DNA of 64,000 nt from assembly GCA_017893485.1 (NCBI GenBank), contig JACEHZ010000600.1, positions 425,001 through 489,000 on the forward strand, given 5' to 3'. The first letter of the stretch is position 1. Each line of letters starts with the position of its first letter. Made by a program: the position numbers and the translations under genes. Of the stretch, positions 1 to 11,826 are shown in pieces. Source of the DNA: Hemerocallis citrina. Its lineage: Eukaryota; Streptophyta; Magnoliopsida; Asparagales; Asphodelaceae. A model generated the notes under the pieces. It ran no database searches and was not told the DNA's origin. It worked only from the letters and a program-made list of their open reading frames with translations.

Positions 1-545
1 GAAATATAACAGAACAGCTTTTAAACTCGTTTTTTCAGAAAAACAGTTTTCAGCAAGAAATATAACCGAACAGCTTTTAAACTCGCTTTTTCAGAAAAAC
101 AGCTATAAGATAACAGTTTTCTGCAAAAAATATAACAGAACAGCTTTTAAACTCGTTTTTTCAGAAAAACAGCTTTCAGATAACAGTTTTCAGCAAGAAA
201 TATAACCGAACAGCTTCTAAACTCTCTTTTTCAGAAAAACAGCTATAAGATAACAGTTTTCAGCAAGAAATATAACAGAACAGCTTTTAAACTCGTTTTT
301 TCAGAAAAACAGCTTTCAGATAACAGTTTTCAGTAAGAAATATAACCGAACAGCTTTTAAACTCGCTTTTTCAGAAAAACAGCTATCAGATAACAGTTTT
401 CAGTAAGAAATATAACAGAACAACTTTTAAACTCGTTTTTTCAGAAAAACAGCTTTCAGATAACAGTTTTCAGCTAGAAATATAACAGAACAGCTTCTAA
501 ACTCTGTTTTTCAGATAAACAGTATTCAGAATACAGTTTTCAGAA
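1..545. repeat. 70-bp tandem array with 140-bp dimer structure
   Basis: About eight tandem units of 70 bp begin at 57, 127, 197, 267, 337, 407 and 477, with a first unit of only 56 bp. Each unit carries a GAAATATAAC motif, ACAGCTTTTAAACTC, a T-run and TCAGAAAAACAGC. Units alternate between two types (AACAGAA with CTCGTTTTTT, and AACCGAA with CTCGCTTTTT), so the higher-order period is 140 bp. The last unit decays into diverged sequence after about 545. The array is cut by the window start, so its full length is unknown. No coding potential is seen. Confidence 0.9.
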
Positions 546-832
546 TATAGTCTAAACAAACAGCTTTTAAACTCATTTTCAAAATACCTCTATTCAGAAT
601 ACTCTATTCAGAAAACTCTATTCTAAATATCAAAACAAACGCACTCTAAGTGTTCATAGATGTCGTATAAGCTCATCTTTGATTTTATAGGTTTAGACCT
701 ACATGATGGGTTCTATAAGCTCTAAGAAGCCTTCTAATCTATGAGCTCAAATAGAAAATTATTTCCCCGTAACAAAACTAAATTGAATGAAACATGATTA
801 AATTTTGGGAAGTACTCTACTTGTAGACATTC
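546..832. other. AT-rich spacer, nothing recognised
   Basis: This stretch contains degenerate ATTCAGAATA-type echoes of the neighbouring array near its left edge and then ordinary AT-rich sequence. I see no ORF, RNA gene or transposon end in it. Confidence 0.5.
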
Positions 833-1760
<928 letters not shown>

Positions 1761-1876
1761 TAAAAAGACAGATAAGTTTATTCTTCAGAACGAACAAGAT
1801 GGCTAAAAGAAACATACCCAAATATAGAAGGGCAAAACAAAAACTATATCCAGAGATATCTTGTTTTGTCTTTTAA

Positions 1877-2215
1877 TTAATTGGATTCCAATTTATAATA
1901 CTGTTCTGGATTTCTATTCAGCATAGCCACTTCCAGCAGTACGTCCATTACATCTCCTGAAATAAAACTTGTTTGATGTTTCTAATATTCTAACTTTTTA
2001 TTTTTAACCTTAAACAGATGCATTTGAAAACTTTGATGCTTGTCTAACATGCATTAATTTGTGATGTTCATCCAGTAAATTTCAAAGATAAAAGTATAGC
2101 ATCAAAATGAAGCTAAATACATAATTCCATGAAGAGTGAAAATATCACAGCACATTCATAATAATACATCAAAATATTAATGGCAATTTTATCGGTCCAG
2201 CTAACCTCAACAAAC
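1877..2215. other. Spacer and likely 3' UTR of the minus-strand gene
   Basis: AT-rich sequence immediately downstream (minus strand) of the stop codon of the DFRP_C-like gene. It probably includes that gene's 3' UTR; the T-rich block near 1990-2003 gives A-rich sequence on the minus strand that could serve as a polyadenylation region. No other feature is recognised. Confidence 0.4.
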
Positions 2216-4279
2216 TTAGTACTGAGTATTATCAAACACCCAAGGTTCATGGATGAAGAGCTCACGACCGTTCATTTGGGCTGTTCCTGAGGCTATATCT
2301 TCAGCACGTTTCCTAGCTGCTTCAACCTTTCTAGCCGATGTATCAGCATCCTGCAAAACGAAGATGCATGCATGCATGGTTGATTCAAATACTAGAGCTC
2401 CAAAACCAAACCTCAAATAGAACACACAAGAACTTAGACATTTTGAAAACATAGTGTATACATGTATACATATGGTGAACTACAAAAAATGCTTTTCGCT
2501 TCTACTGTTTGATAGGTAAGTAAATTCAAAAAAAAGAGAGAGAGGGAGAGAGAGAGAGAGAGAGAGAGAGACAGTAATATGTTCTCGTATAAGCTTCCTT
2601 GTTCCTTCATATTATCCAATATGTGCATCTTGAATTCTTGATTCATGACCAATATGAAAAGCCTTGATTATGTCCTTGTTCTTCTTCCCTCTTTTTAATA
2701 AATAAGAATATATATTATAAACCTATAGGTGCATTTTCCAAAAAAGATTGGGCTTAGGCCCCTGTTTGGGACCAAAGTTTAGATAGCCGAAGTTCTCTTA
2801 ACTTTGGAGGTACAAGGAATGCTAACTTTGGTAATCATACCCTCACCTCTATTTTAAAGTTATCTCAAAGTTAAGAAAAATTAGGTAAGAGTGGAGTTTG
2901 GATAACTATGGTTTTCTCACATTTTGGAGTAAGGTAGTAGTTATCTGAACTCCAAAATGCAAGTGTCAGTGGACCTAGTGGTAAGCCAGGGGTGAGCAAG
3001 CAATTCAGAGTTCAAATCCCACTTGCACCAAAAAATTCCCAATTAATATATATATATATATATAGGAAAATCTTCCATTGTGCACCATCCCTCCGTGTGC
3101 ACTCGGCCTTCCTGCTTTCGTATTGACGATCCGAACCGTTCACATTGATCTACACATCTAAATTAGTCTAAATATGTAAAATCAAATCATTTGAAATGCA
3201 TTTGCCCATCCATCGTGTGACTATAAAAAACAAAGATTTTCAGCCATACAATTTTGTAACACTTCAATGGATGGGCAAATGAATTTCAAATGATTTGATT
3301 TTACATATTTAGACTAATTTAGATGTGTAGATCAATGTGAACGGTTCTGATCGTCGATACGAAAGCGGGAAGGCCGAGTGCACACGCTGTGTGCACCATA
3401 GGTGGTGCACAACGGAAGACTTCCTTATATATATATATATATATATATATAAGCAATGCTCCATTGCAAACCACTTAAGTCGTTGTTCTGAACAACGGCT
3501 TAGGTTTATAACATAAGCCGTTGTTTCCAACAACAGCTTAGATGGTTTGTACTTTGTACACCCGTTTGCACACGACCCGTTTGGCCATTTGCAATGGACC
3601 ATTGCTAAATACTCCCTCGGTTTCAAAATATAAATCATTCTAGGTTTCTCCATGCCTATTAAGAAAAAACCTATGATTGACAAAAAGTACTAACATTCTT
3701 GATTTTTTAAGCTCATAAATGAGCTATCAACTGTAAAATGTCCAATTTGTCCTCCCCTATAATTTAGTATTAATTCTTTTATAAAAAAAGGTAAGGATAA
3801 AATTGAAAATCTCATTATAAAAGTACTTGATGAACAATTAATAATGACAAAATATTTGCCTCGAAAACCTGAAGTGACTTATTTTGAACCAAAAAATGCT
3901 AGAATGACTTATACTTTGGAATTGAAGGAGTATATAATATATAATATAGAGAGAGAGTCCCCTTCTGTTGTGCACTAGCCGCCGTGTACACTCGGCCTTC
4001 CCGCCTTCGTATTGACGATCCGAACCGTTCACATTGAACTACACATCTAAATTAGTCTAAATATGTAAAATCAAATTATTTGAAATTCATTTGCCCATCC
4101 ATTGAAGTTACAAAATTGTATGGCTGAAAATTGTTGTTTTTTATAGTCATATGATGAATGGGCAAATGAATTTCAAATGATTTGATTTTACATATTTAGA
4201 GTAATTTAGATGTGTAGATCAATGTGAACGGTTCGGATCGTCAATACGAAGGTGAGAAGGTCGAGTGCACAACGGAAGG

Positions 4280-4323
<44 letters not shown>

Positions 4324-5446
4324 GGGTAAGTGTGGGTGTGGCTTCGGCCTTGTTCCAAAAAAAAGGTGTTTTAAACATGCCTAAGTTAGGAATAACTATA
4401 GTTTTTAAAGTTACAAGAGATAACTCCACTTATCCTAAATTAACTTGGTTCCAAAACATAACTGTATGAAATTCCAGTTCTCTAAGCTTAACCTCATCCC
4501 CCCCAACAGTGTTAATTGTCAATAAATTTGAGCAATAGACAAGAGCAAAATTTAATAAAATTAGCTCATAAATATCCCAATCTCTATTCCCTAAGAGCAT
4601 CCACAGTCGTTTGCTTAATATGCATAATATGCATATTTCCGCTCAAAAAGCGCTACAGTCGTTTGCTATTTATGCATTTTTTGCATTTTTGCGACAGTAG
4701 ATTGCTATAAATGAGAGTGGATTTGAAAGAAATGCATATTATACAGGATGCAACTTCACTTTCCGTCCAACGAAAAAAAATTATTTTTTATTCCTCCGAT
4801 GCAACGTCACTTTCCGTCCCTGAAAAAAAAAAAATAAACCATAATAAAAAAACTCAAAAAAAGTAAATTAAGCAACAACAAAAAAAGTTGTCGGACGCAG
4901 TGTGAAGTAGCATCCGAGACCCCCAAAAACCCGGACGCAATGTGAAGTTGTGTCTGTTCAATTTTCGGTTTTTTTCCTCTTCCGACGCAAAGTGAAGTTC
5001 CGTCTACCTATTAAAAAATAATTGAATTCCTCCGACGCAACTTCAAACTCCGTCTGATATGGAATTTTTATTATTTTAAATTAAATTGCTATAAAATACC
5101 ATTTGACGACTGCAGCAAAGAGGCAAAATGCTATATGCATTTATGCATTTTCTAACAATCACGACTGTGGATGCTCTAATAATATCTCTTACCCAAATTA
5201 CCTTCAAAATGGAGATTTCATGAAACATCTACCAAAACCGAGTCTATAATAACTTGAATCGACATACGGCACCACGTATAACATAAGATATCGAAAACCC
5301 TAATTTAAAACAACAATTAATAGAGAAGATGAAAAAGGTTAGACCTTTTGGCGTTTCCATGCGAGGAATTGGGATTCTGAGATCGGATTCTGCTTTGCCC
5401 CAATTTCACCACCTTGCTCCCCTTTCTTCTGTTCTTCTGCTCCCAT
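2216..5446 (-). CDS. Small DFRP_C-like protein, two exons
   Basis: Two exons join to a 78-residue ORF. Exon 1 (5446 to 5345) runs from MGAEEQKKGE to SQFLAWKRQK and ends at a phase-0 GT donor (AAAAG/GTCTAAC). Exon 2 (2350 to 2216) begins after a TTTTGCAG acceptor, runs from DADTSARKVE to WVFDNTQY and ends in a stop. The joined protein shows the signature of the DRG-family regulatory protein C-terminal region (DFRP_C, as in ZC3H15 and RWDD1): FLxWKxxxDA, a charged helix (residues about 31-62), then a GRELF motif at about 63-67. It lacks the CCCH zinc fingers or RWD domain those proteins carry. DFRP proteins bind and stabilise DRG GTPases; whether this one does is inference. Its 2,994-bp intron holds two Micron-like elements and a Tourist-like MITE. 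Phase, splice sites and motif agree, so I think the gene is real. Confidence 0.78.
2533..2572. repeat. (GA)n microsatellite
   Basis: An interrupted GA run of about 40 bp inside the intron of the DFRP_C-like gene. Confidence 0.9.
2754..3060 (+). repeat. MITE-like end plus tRNA-like (SINE-type) module
   Basis: A block opening TTAGGCCCCTGTTTGGGACC resembles a Tourist-type terminus. It contains several internal inverted copies of AACTTTGG and AACTCCAAAA. At 2973-3020 a tRNA-like pair appears: CCTAGTGGTAAGCC (box A-like) and GTTCAAATCCC (box B-like), about 30 bp apart, followed by A-rich sequence and (TA)n. This resembles the head of a tRNA-derived SINE. I cannot define its ends. Confidence 0.4.
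3065..3424. mobile_element. Micron-like foldback MITE, copy 1
   Basis: The 360-bp element is almost one long inverted repeat: the left arm (GGAAAATCTTCC, then TGTGCACCA) is mirrored by the right arm ending GGAAGACTTCC. Arms are about 160 bp, with the centre near AAACAAAGATTTTCAGCC. It sits between two (TA)n tracts (3046-3064 and 3425-3452). Insertion into TA microsatellites is the trait of the rice Micron family. Two further copies lie at 3958-4280 and 35218-35588. It has no ORF and must be mobilised in trans. Confidence 0.85.
3469..3957. other. Spacer within intron
   Basis: Between the two Micron-like copies. It contains a short inverted repeat around AAGCCGTTGTT at 3475-3545 (CACTTAAGTCGTTGTTC against CAACAACAGCTTAG), possibly a remnant of another foldback element, and a CTCCCTCGGTTTCAAA motif at 3613 that resembles a Stowaway terminus (CTCCCTCCGTTTC). 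Neither was resolved into a full element. Confidence 0.4.
3958..4280. mobile_element. Micron-like foldback MITE, copy 2
   Basis: A second copy of the inverted-repeat element. The left end reads CCCCTTCTGTTGTGCAC and the right end GTGCACAACGGAAGGGG. Central sequence matches copy 1 (TTTGCCCATCCATTGAAG, in the opposite order). Flanks are (GA)n on the left, and (CT)n followed by (AT)n on the right, so this copy also occupies a microsatellite. The right arm lacks the TGTGCACCATAGG block of copy 1. Confidence 0.82.
4595..5176. mobile_element. Tourist-like (PIF/Harbinger) MITE
   Basis: Terminal inverted repeats GAGCATCCACAGTCGT and its complement bound a 582-bp non-coding element flanked by TAA on both sides (4592-4594 and 5177-5179). 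A three-base TAA/TTA target duplication and short TIR are the PIF/Harbinger signature. The interior carries several repeats of TCCGACGCAACTTCA-type sequence. It lies in the intron of the DFRP_C-like gene about 170 bp from exon 1. A related element with the same terminal GAGCATC lies at 34993-35813. Confidence 0.85.
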
Positions 5447-5782
5447 TGCACCGAAAAGTAAAAAGAATTTGGGAGGAACTTTACAATTTACAATTTAATC
5501 TTTTCTGTTTGCAATTGGGTTTGGGTCGATATTTTGGCCTGATTGGTTTATTGGGCCGGGCTTGGCTACGGAGATCACAAGTTCAATTTCGGTCTTTTCA
5601 TATAACTCTTTTTTCCAAAGTGGCCGGCTACTGCCAATGACCGAAATAAAATAAAAAATTTGATTGCTGCATGATTCTCTTACTTTTGAAAATATATGCA
5701 AATAGAAGGTAAAAGGAGTTGTAACTGTTTTTGCTTTTTTACTTGCAATTTGTTATCATAAAACAAAAGAATCTTGGAATTT
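5447..5782 (-). promoter_or_regulatory. Presumed 5' region of the DFRP_C-like gene
   Basis: Sequence directly upstream (minus strand) of the start codon at 5446. It must include promoter and 5' UTR because a LINE lies just beyond at 5801. No clear TATA box can be fixed by eye. Short ORFs on both strands here look random. Confidence 0.35.
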
Positions 5783-6453
5783 GAATTACTATCTGATATG
5801 TTCTATTCTTTTTTCTTTTTTTTTTTGAGGTTAAAGGTGGAATAACGCCACTCTGTTTCATTAATAAGAAATTAATAAAACAACCCCGGTGTACCGGGAG
5901 AAATACAGAAGTACAGTGCAGGAAATAAAACATAATCTCCCAACAAAACTCTGGGAATGGATCTAATCATCTATACAACATACAACCAAAAGTACAGTAG
6001 GTCGAGACCAAATACAAAGTAACGGAGACTGCGGCTAAAGCAAAACCGAAGGGTATGGAAGGCGCCTACCCCTCAGTCCAGAGTCGGCCCAAACTCTACC
6101 TCCTCATCGTCAAATTCCTCCACCTGGAAGACTCTGGCAATTCTCCCTCTCGCTCCTGTGGCAGCAGTTGTAGCCCAAAAAGAGATAAGATGCATGATAT
6201 AAGTAAGGTTACCAGAAATACTATTACATGAAGCACGAAAATATAAATTATTTCTGTCTAGCCATAAGACCCAAGTTGTTGCCGCAATTGCTATATATCA
6301 AGCATCCTTCATTTCGTGGCGTATCGAGGCGAATTTGGGGCCGGTCCACAGCTCCTCATATTCGCCAAGGTAGTCACTTGTCCCTAGGGCCCGTAGTACC
6401 TCTGCTATGGTTGCCTTGCTCCTCTGGTAGTGAATGAAAAGGTGATTCAGATT

Positions 6454-8891
6454 CTAAGTGTGTGAGTTACAGAATCTGCAGTTGGTCGCTATCTGGGGTT
6501 GTCTTTTGGCCAGGTTCTCTCTGGTGAGGATTGCATTATTGACCACAAGGCAGAGGAAGACCCTTACTTTAGGAGGTGTTTTGGCCCTCCATAACACATG
6601 TGCCCAGCTGGGTCTGCATCCTCGATAGTGAATCCGGTTATATAGAGATCTAACAGTGAAAGCTCCTTTGGTCTCTAATCCCCAGCGCAACTGATCTGGG
6701 CCTTGCGCACACATTGCCCCATTCCGTGTAATGTGTGTTTGCAGTTCGTGCAGTTGCCGAAGAAGACCTGGGTTTAGAGGTCCTCGAAAAGATGGTCTCC
6801 AATTGCCCCTCTTCCATGTGTCAGCCACAGAAATATTCGGCCAATTTGCTTTCTCATACAGGTATGGAAAGGTCTCCTTAAGGGTGTGGGCACCACACCA
6901 TTTGTCCCAACAGAATCTGATGGATCGTCCATTACCAATAGTCGAAGCAACTGCTGAGTTGAACGGCCCGTTTGCTTTGGTAATTCCTTTCCAGAAGCGA
7001 GATACTCTAGACCCTACTCGGTAGCCTAAGCTTCTTGTACCTTTTCCCCTGAGGTAGGGTTGAATGAAGTCCTGTCATCCTTCTCATTGTGGTGGAAAAC
7101 CTTCCACCACCACTTTCCCAGTAGGGCGAGGTTCATATCTCTTAAGTTGATGATGCCTAGCCCTCTATGCCTCTTCTTCATGCATGCGATACCCCACTTA
7201 AACAGGTGGTATTTCCCTCTATTCGAATTCGTCCCCTTCCAGAGGAATCGCTTGCGGATTCGGTCAATCCTTTGGATTACACATTTAGGTAGTTCAAAAA
7301 ATGACATGTAATAAATGGGAAGATTAGATAACATTGAATTGATAAGTATCACTCTTCCTCCAAGGGAAAGCGATTTTCCTTTCCAACCAGACAATCTGTC
7401 TTCCACCCTGTCTATGATAGATAGCCAGTCTGCCTTAGTAAGCTTCCCTGCTCTGAGTGGGAGCCCTAAGTATTTGATTGGGAACTCATCTGTCATACAG
7501 TTTAATATTGTAGCATGTTCCCTTGCCTCTTCCTCGGACAGTGTAATTGGAGTCAATGCACTCTTGTGGAATTTATCTCCGAATCCTCTCCCTCTGAGTG
7601 CTTCCAGTAAGCATTCCCAGTCAACGGAGTCGTATGCTTTCTCAAAATTCAGCTTGAGGAGGAAGTTCTTAGAATTGCCCGTATGACAGTGGTGGATAAC
7701 TTGTTCAGCGGTGGCTACACAGTCTAGGATACATCTGCCCTTGATGAAGTCTGTCTGGATTTTGCTAATTAAGCTGTCCATTATACTTCATAGGCGGATG
7801 GCTAGAACTTTTGTGATGATCTTAACCGAGCAGTTTATGAGACTGATTGGTCTAAAATCCCCCACTCTCTTGGACTCCTCCCGTTTAGGTATCAGAACTA
7901 CTTCCGCAAAGTTGAACATGCCCAATCTGAGATTGTTGTGGAAAAATTCATCCATCAACGCCATAATGTCCCCTTTAATTTTTTTCCAGAACACTTGAAA
8001 GAACATTATCGGAAAACCATCTGGCCCCGGCGACTTGTCTGCTCCCATTTGCATGACAGCTTTTCCCACTTCCGCTTTCGAGAAAGGTGCTTCCAACATG
8101 GATAATGTTTGTGCGGATTCATTCTGGTATGCCTGCCAGTAGTCATCCCTGAGAGGGATCCTGAAATCTACCTTCTCCTTATAGTAATTTTGAAAAGTTT
8201 TGGAGATCACTTTTTCGTCTTGCGATGTTCCCATTTCGGTCTGTATTGACAAGACTAGATTGGATCTACGTTCTGCACTAGCTACTCGGTGGAAGTAGGT
8301 CGTGTTCGCGTCTCTCTCTTTGAGCCACAAAATCCTCGACCTTTGCTGCCATTTGATCTCCTCTAGCTTGTAGAGATTGGCAATATTTTTTCGGAGCTCG
8401 AGTAGCCTATTTCTCTCTTCTTGTGACAGAACTCTCGTTTCTTTCAGCCTTTCCAGCTCATCAATTCCTTCCAGAAAGGAATCTTTTGCCTGCCAGATGG
8501 TCGAGAATCTAGATCGATTTCATCTACGCAGCACTTTCTCAATCTACGGATTTTTTCACACCATCGGGATGCAGCATCCCGTGCCAGTGGTTGGGAGCGC
8601 CCAGTTTTCCATCACCATATGGTGAAAATGCTGGATTTCTAGCCAGACCTTCTCAAATCTGAACTTCCTTGGCCTTTGAGCTCCCTGCATCCCAACATCC
8701 AGAAGGATCGGGGTATGATCTGACGTGGGTCTAGGGATCGATCTAGCTGTAGCTAATGGGAATTCAGCTTCCCAATCCATCGAAACAAGTATTCTGTCCA
8801 ATTTGGCCATAATTGGAATAGCTTGCATATTTGACCATGTAAATAATCTGTCATTAATGGGGATATCTATCAGTTCTAGTTCCATGATCAT
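6454..8891 (-). pseudogene. LINE ORF2: endonuclease C-terminus, RT, zinc-binding domain
   Basis: Reading minus from 8891: the end of the apurinic-type endonuclease (SDHTPILLDVG, 8660-8730), the RT N-terminal half (SPGPDGFPIMFF and FRPISLINC; frame 8330-7788), an in-frame TGA at about 7788, then RT with FIKGRCILD and KLNFEKAYDSVDW, then the thumb (PIKYLGLPL, LGGRVILINS), and last the zf-RVT domain (WRAKTPPKVRVFLC, 6828-6454). Sequence jumps from GRGFGDKFHKS directly to LSEEEAREHA near 7560, removing the catalytic FADD-containing palm. With the TGA and further frame breaks near 7026, the copy is dead. Confidence 0.88.
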
Positions 8892-9488
8892 TGATATGGC
8901 TAAAAATAGGGGTTTAATCAAGGCCGTCCAGATGGGGCACGAATCCCGAGATTCAGGGGTGAAACAGTAATTCTACCCACAAAACAGGTCTGAAGCGGGT
9001 GCTGGGTCTCCTATCCGCAGATCCAGTAACCCACGAATGGATCCACCACAACTCGGTGCGGGTTTCAACCCGCAACAAACCCGGTCCAGCAGGATAGAAT
9101 TAGGGTTTCTGATTAATATTAATCAACGGCCCTGATTCATATCTATCTTTTCACTGGGGATTAGGGATCACATTCCTTATCTGTATACACTGGAATTACA
9201 TGCCTAATCTGTTCCCTGAGACGCCTATAAATACCCCCCACCCATCTCCATTAAGAGGTAATCAATCTTTCACCAGTTTTGGCGCTCTTTCCTAGTCTTT
9301 TCAGATTACTAACTTGAGCGTCGGAGGGTGCGTCGCCGGGAACAACCCCGGTGTCTCGCACTTTTTGCAGGTCTACGGCGGGATCGACGAACGAAGCCCG
9401 ACGGAACAGGTAAACAGGTTTACTATTCAGTTTCCCTAAGAATCCACAAATTCATCTGTTTGCCCCCACACCAAATTTAGCGGCAACA
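8892..9488 (+). repeat. 5' LTR of gypsy element
   Basis: It begins TGATATGGCTAAAAATAGG and ends TTTAGCGGCAACA. A CTATAAATACC box at about 9224-9234 is the likely TATA signal, with transcription starting just downstream; the CCGGGAACAACCCCGGTG hairpin at about 9334-9351 lies in R/U5. The 3' LTR matches it over the full 597 bp apart from about ten substitutions. Confidence 0.93.
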
Positions 9489-9508
9489 GATTGGCGCCGT
9501 CTGTGGGA
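9489..9508 (+). promoter_or_regulatory. Primer binding site
   Basis: GATTGGCGCCGTCTGTGGG follows the LTR directly. This is the common plant gypsy PBS type, where a host tRNA 3' end primes minus-strand DNA. A variant of the same site (GATTGGCATCGTCTGTG) follows the LTR at 63117 on the minus strand. Confidence 0.85.
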
Positions 9509-9560
9509 AACTAACGAATAGAAACCTCTCCTCATCCCCGAGAACAGGTCTTCTCCAGCC

Positions 9561-10530
9561 ATGCCGCCTCGCAAAGTCAGGTCAAGGGGGTCTAACCGAG
9601 TACCCAACCCTGACCAGCAAGAAGTCCTTCCTGATCCCGCTCAGCAACAAGGGCAACTTCCCCCTACCACGGAAGAGCCGCTCCAACAAAACCTTCCCCC
9701 TCCTGATCCAAAGGGTCCTAACCCTCAGAAGCAGCCTCTTCACCAAGAGAACCTCTCCATCCACAACGCCTCCACTGACTCTATGGCCTCCCATCATCCC
9801 CGAGCCTCTGGTCGCCGCAATGCAACCCCCAAACGCCAGAAAGATGACGACCTCCGTCGTCACCTGGATGAAAAGAGGGCTCGGGAGGAAGCCTCCCGCC
9901 AGCATGAGCGATCCCCTCGTCGCCGAGAGTACAGGAGGTCCCCCATCCGAAGAGGGAGGAAGGAGTCCCCCGATCATTACCGAAGAAGGCACTCTCCCGC
10001 AGGTCGGCAACAGCCCAGGAACAATGAGGCACCCATCAAACGTGCCGAGTTCCAGCAGTTCCAAGCGACCGTCCTGCAGGCCCTCAACCTCCGTCAGAAC
10101 CCTGTTGAGCCGAAGCTCCCATCCCCTCCTCCGGTCCGAAGCCCTCGCCGACGGTCTCCCTCTCCTCGACCCGCTCCTACCAACTCCCGGCGTACCCCAA
10201 GTCCTCGCCGCTCCCGAAGCTACCATCGCCGCAGCCCTCGATCTCCCTCATACGAGGACGAGTCTCATGGCTCGGCAGATTACCGTCGGAGAGATGACAC
10301 CATGAACCGCCGTCTTCATGAAGTAGAGAGACGCCTGGGTCAGATAAACCGAGAAGAAGAGCTCAGGGGGAGAACCCTGCATCCTAGCCGACCCCCTTTC
10401 TCCCGAACCATAGTGGATGCACCTGTCCCGTTCGGCTTCAAACTTCCCCAATTCGAGATTTATACCGGAGAGACTGACCCGGTTGATCACATAGAGAGTT
10501 TCAAAACTCTAATGCTCCTTCACCCAGGTG
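9561..10530 (+). pseudogene. Truncated gypsy gag
   Basis: The ORF starts at ATG 9561 (MPPRKVRSRGSNRVP) and is rich in P, R, Q and S, with arginine/serine tracts around residues 105-130 and 195-240. It reaches the conserved gag start FKLPQFEIYTGETDPVDHI near residue 300 and then breaks at about 10530, where the sequence switches to the zinc-binding N-terminus of integrase in another frame (the open frame runs to 10598). The capsid core, nucleocapsid knuckle, protease and RT are gone. The basic N-terminal region is typical of Tat-lineage Gag. Confidence 0.85.
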
Positions 10531-11658
10531 GATGGTCGGCCCTACCTAAGGTGCCTCTCCCCCGGGCAAGCCGACTACGCCCTACAAGAACTCCATGAAG
10601 GCATCGGCGGAGCCCACTCCGGCTCGAGAGCCCTAGCGCGCAAAGTGTTAAACTACGGGTATTACTGGCCCACTCTCCTACGGGACGCCGAACGACACGT
10701 TCGGCAATGCATCTCCTGCCAGAAGTATTCCGACATCCGACGCCTTCCGCAAGCACCACTTGCCTCCCTATCAAGTCTGATCCCCTTCGCAATGTGGGGG
10801 ATGGATTTACTAGGGCCATTTCCGCCAGCTCCCGGACAATTAAAGTTCCTAGTCGTGGCAGTCGACTATTTCTCGAAATGGATAGAAGCCGAGCCCCTGG
10901 CTTCAATCACCGAGCATAGAGTTGTTCAATTCTTCTGGAAAAATGTAATCTGCCGATTTGGCGTTCCTCGGGTCATAGTTACAGATAACGGAACGCAGTT
11001 CGCTGGTACTGCCTTCCGAGCCTTATGTGAGGACCTCGCCATACAACACCGCTTCTCCTCCGTCTCTCATCCCCAGTCAAATGGCCAGGCCGAGAATGCC
11101 AACCGACAGATCCTCTCCGGCATCAAGAAGAGGCTAGACAAGTGCTCCAAGGGCTTGTGGGTCGATCAGCTACCAAATGTGCTCTGGAATCACCGCACCA
11201 CGATGCGGACCCCAACAGGCGAGAGTCCGTTCAATCTCACCTATGGGTCCGAGGCCCTCATCCCGCTAGAAGTTGGGATACCCTCTCCTCGTTTGATAGC
11301 TTTTGAAGAAGAACAGAATGCCAGAGAGCTCAGAGCAAGCCTAGACTTGATAGACGAAATCTGAGAAAGAACGGCTATACGGCAACAAAGCTACCGGAGA
11401 AGAATTGAGCTCGCCTACAACAAAAGGGTCCGCCCAACCGACCTCAAAGAAGGGGATCTGGTCCTCCGAAAATTGGCCATCTCGTTCCCCGGACAGAAAA
11501 GCAAACTGGCCCCGAATTGGGAGGGACCATACAAGATTTCAAAAGTGATCCGCCCCGGTCCGTACAAGCTGGAATATCTTGAAGGCAGAGAAATTCCCAG
11601 GACTTGGAATGCCGACCATCTTTTGAAATACCAAGAGAAGGCAGCTACGCCTATCTAA
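10531..11658 (+). pseudogene. Gypsy integrase, C-terminal part of pol
   Basis: The frame contains the H2C2 zinc-binding segment (LQELHEGIGGAHSG, CISCQKYSD), the rve core (WGMDLLGPFPPAPGQ, DYFSKWIEAEPL, VTDNGTQFAG, HPQSNGQAE: the D,D,E triad) and the C-terminal chromatin-contact region (LKEGDLVLRKL, WEGPYKISKVI). A single in-frame TGA at 11362-11364 separates the core from the last 98 residues, which end at the TAA at 11656-11658. It has no start of its own; the 5' edge is the deletion junction with gag. Confidence 0.9.
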
Positions 11659-11826
11659 GTAACTTGAGATGTCGAACCACTCCCTTCCTGTTACTAGTAG
11701 TAACTTTTCCTTTATTTTTTCATTGTAATAACGGCTAGCAACTTTAGAAGCAGCCGACCATTAGATATTAATAAATAAAGTTTTTCATATTTTTGATACT
11801 ATCGCATCTCTGCCTTTAATTCTTTA

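Noticed and set aside
1..545. CRISPR-like array
   Set aside because: There are no unique spacers; whole 70-bp units repeat, as in a satellite, and the DNA is a plant nuclear genome.
3309..3683. 124-codon minus ORF
   Set aside because: It overlaps the Micron-like palindrome and a (TA)n tract, giving YIYIYI repeats; not a gene.
5329..5640. Plus-strand 103-codon ORF
   Set aside because: It has no motif, and the minus strand of the same DNA holds exon 1 of the DFRP_C-like gene.
9582..10305. Antisense and alternate-frame ORFs over gag
   Set aside because: Shadow frames of the GC-rich gag coding region; composition-driven with no recognised motif.
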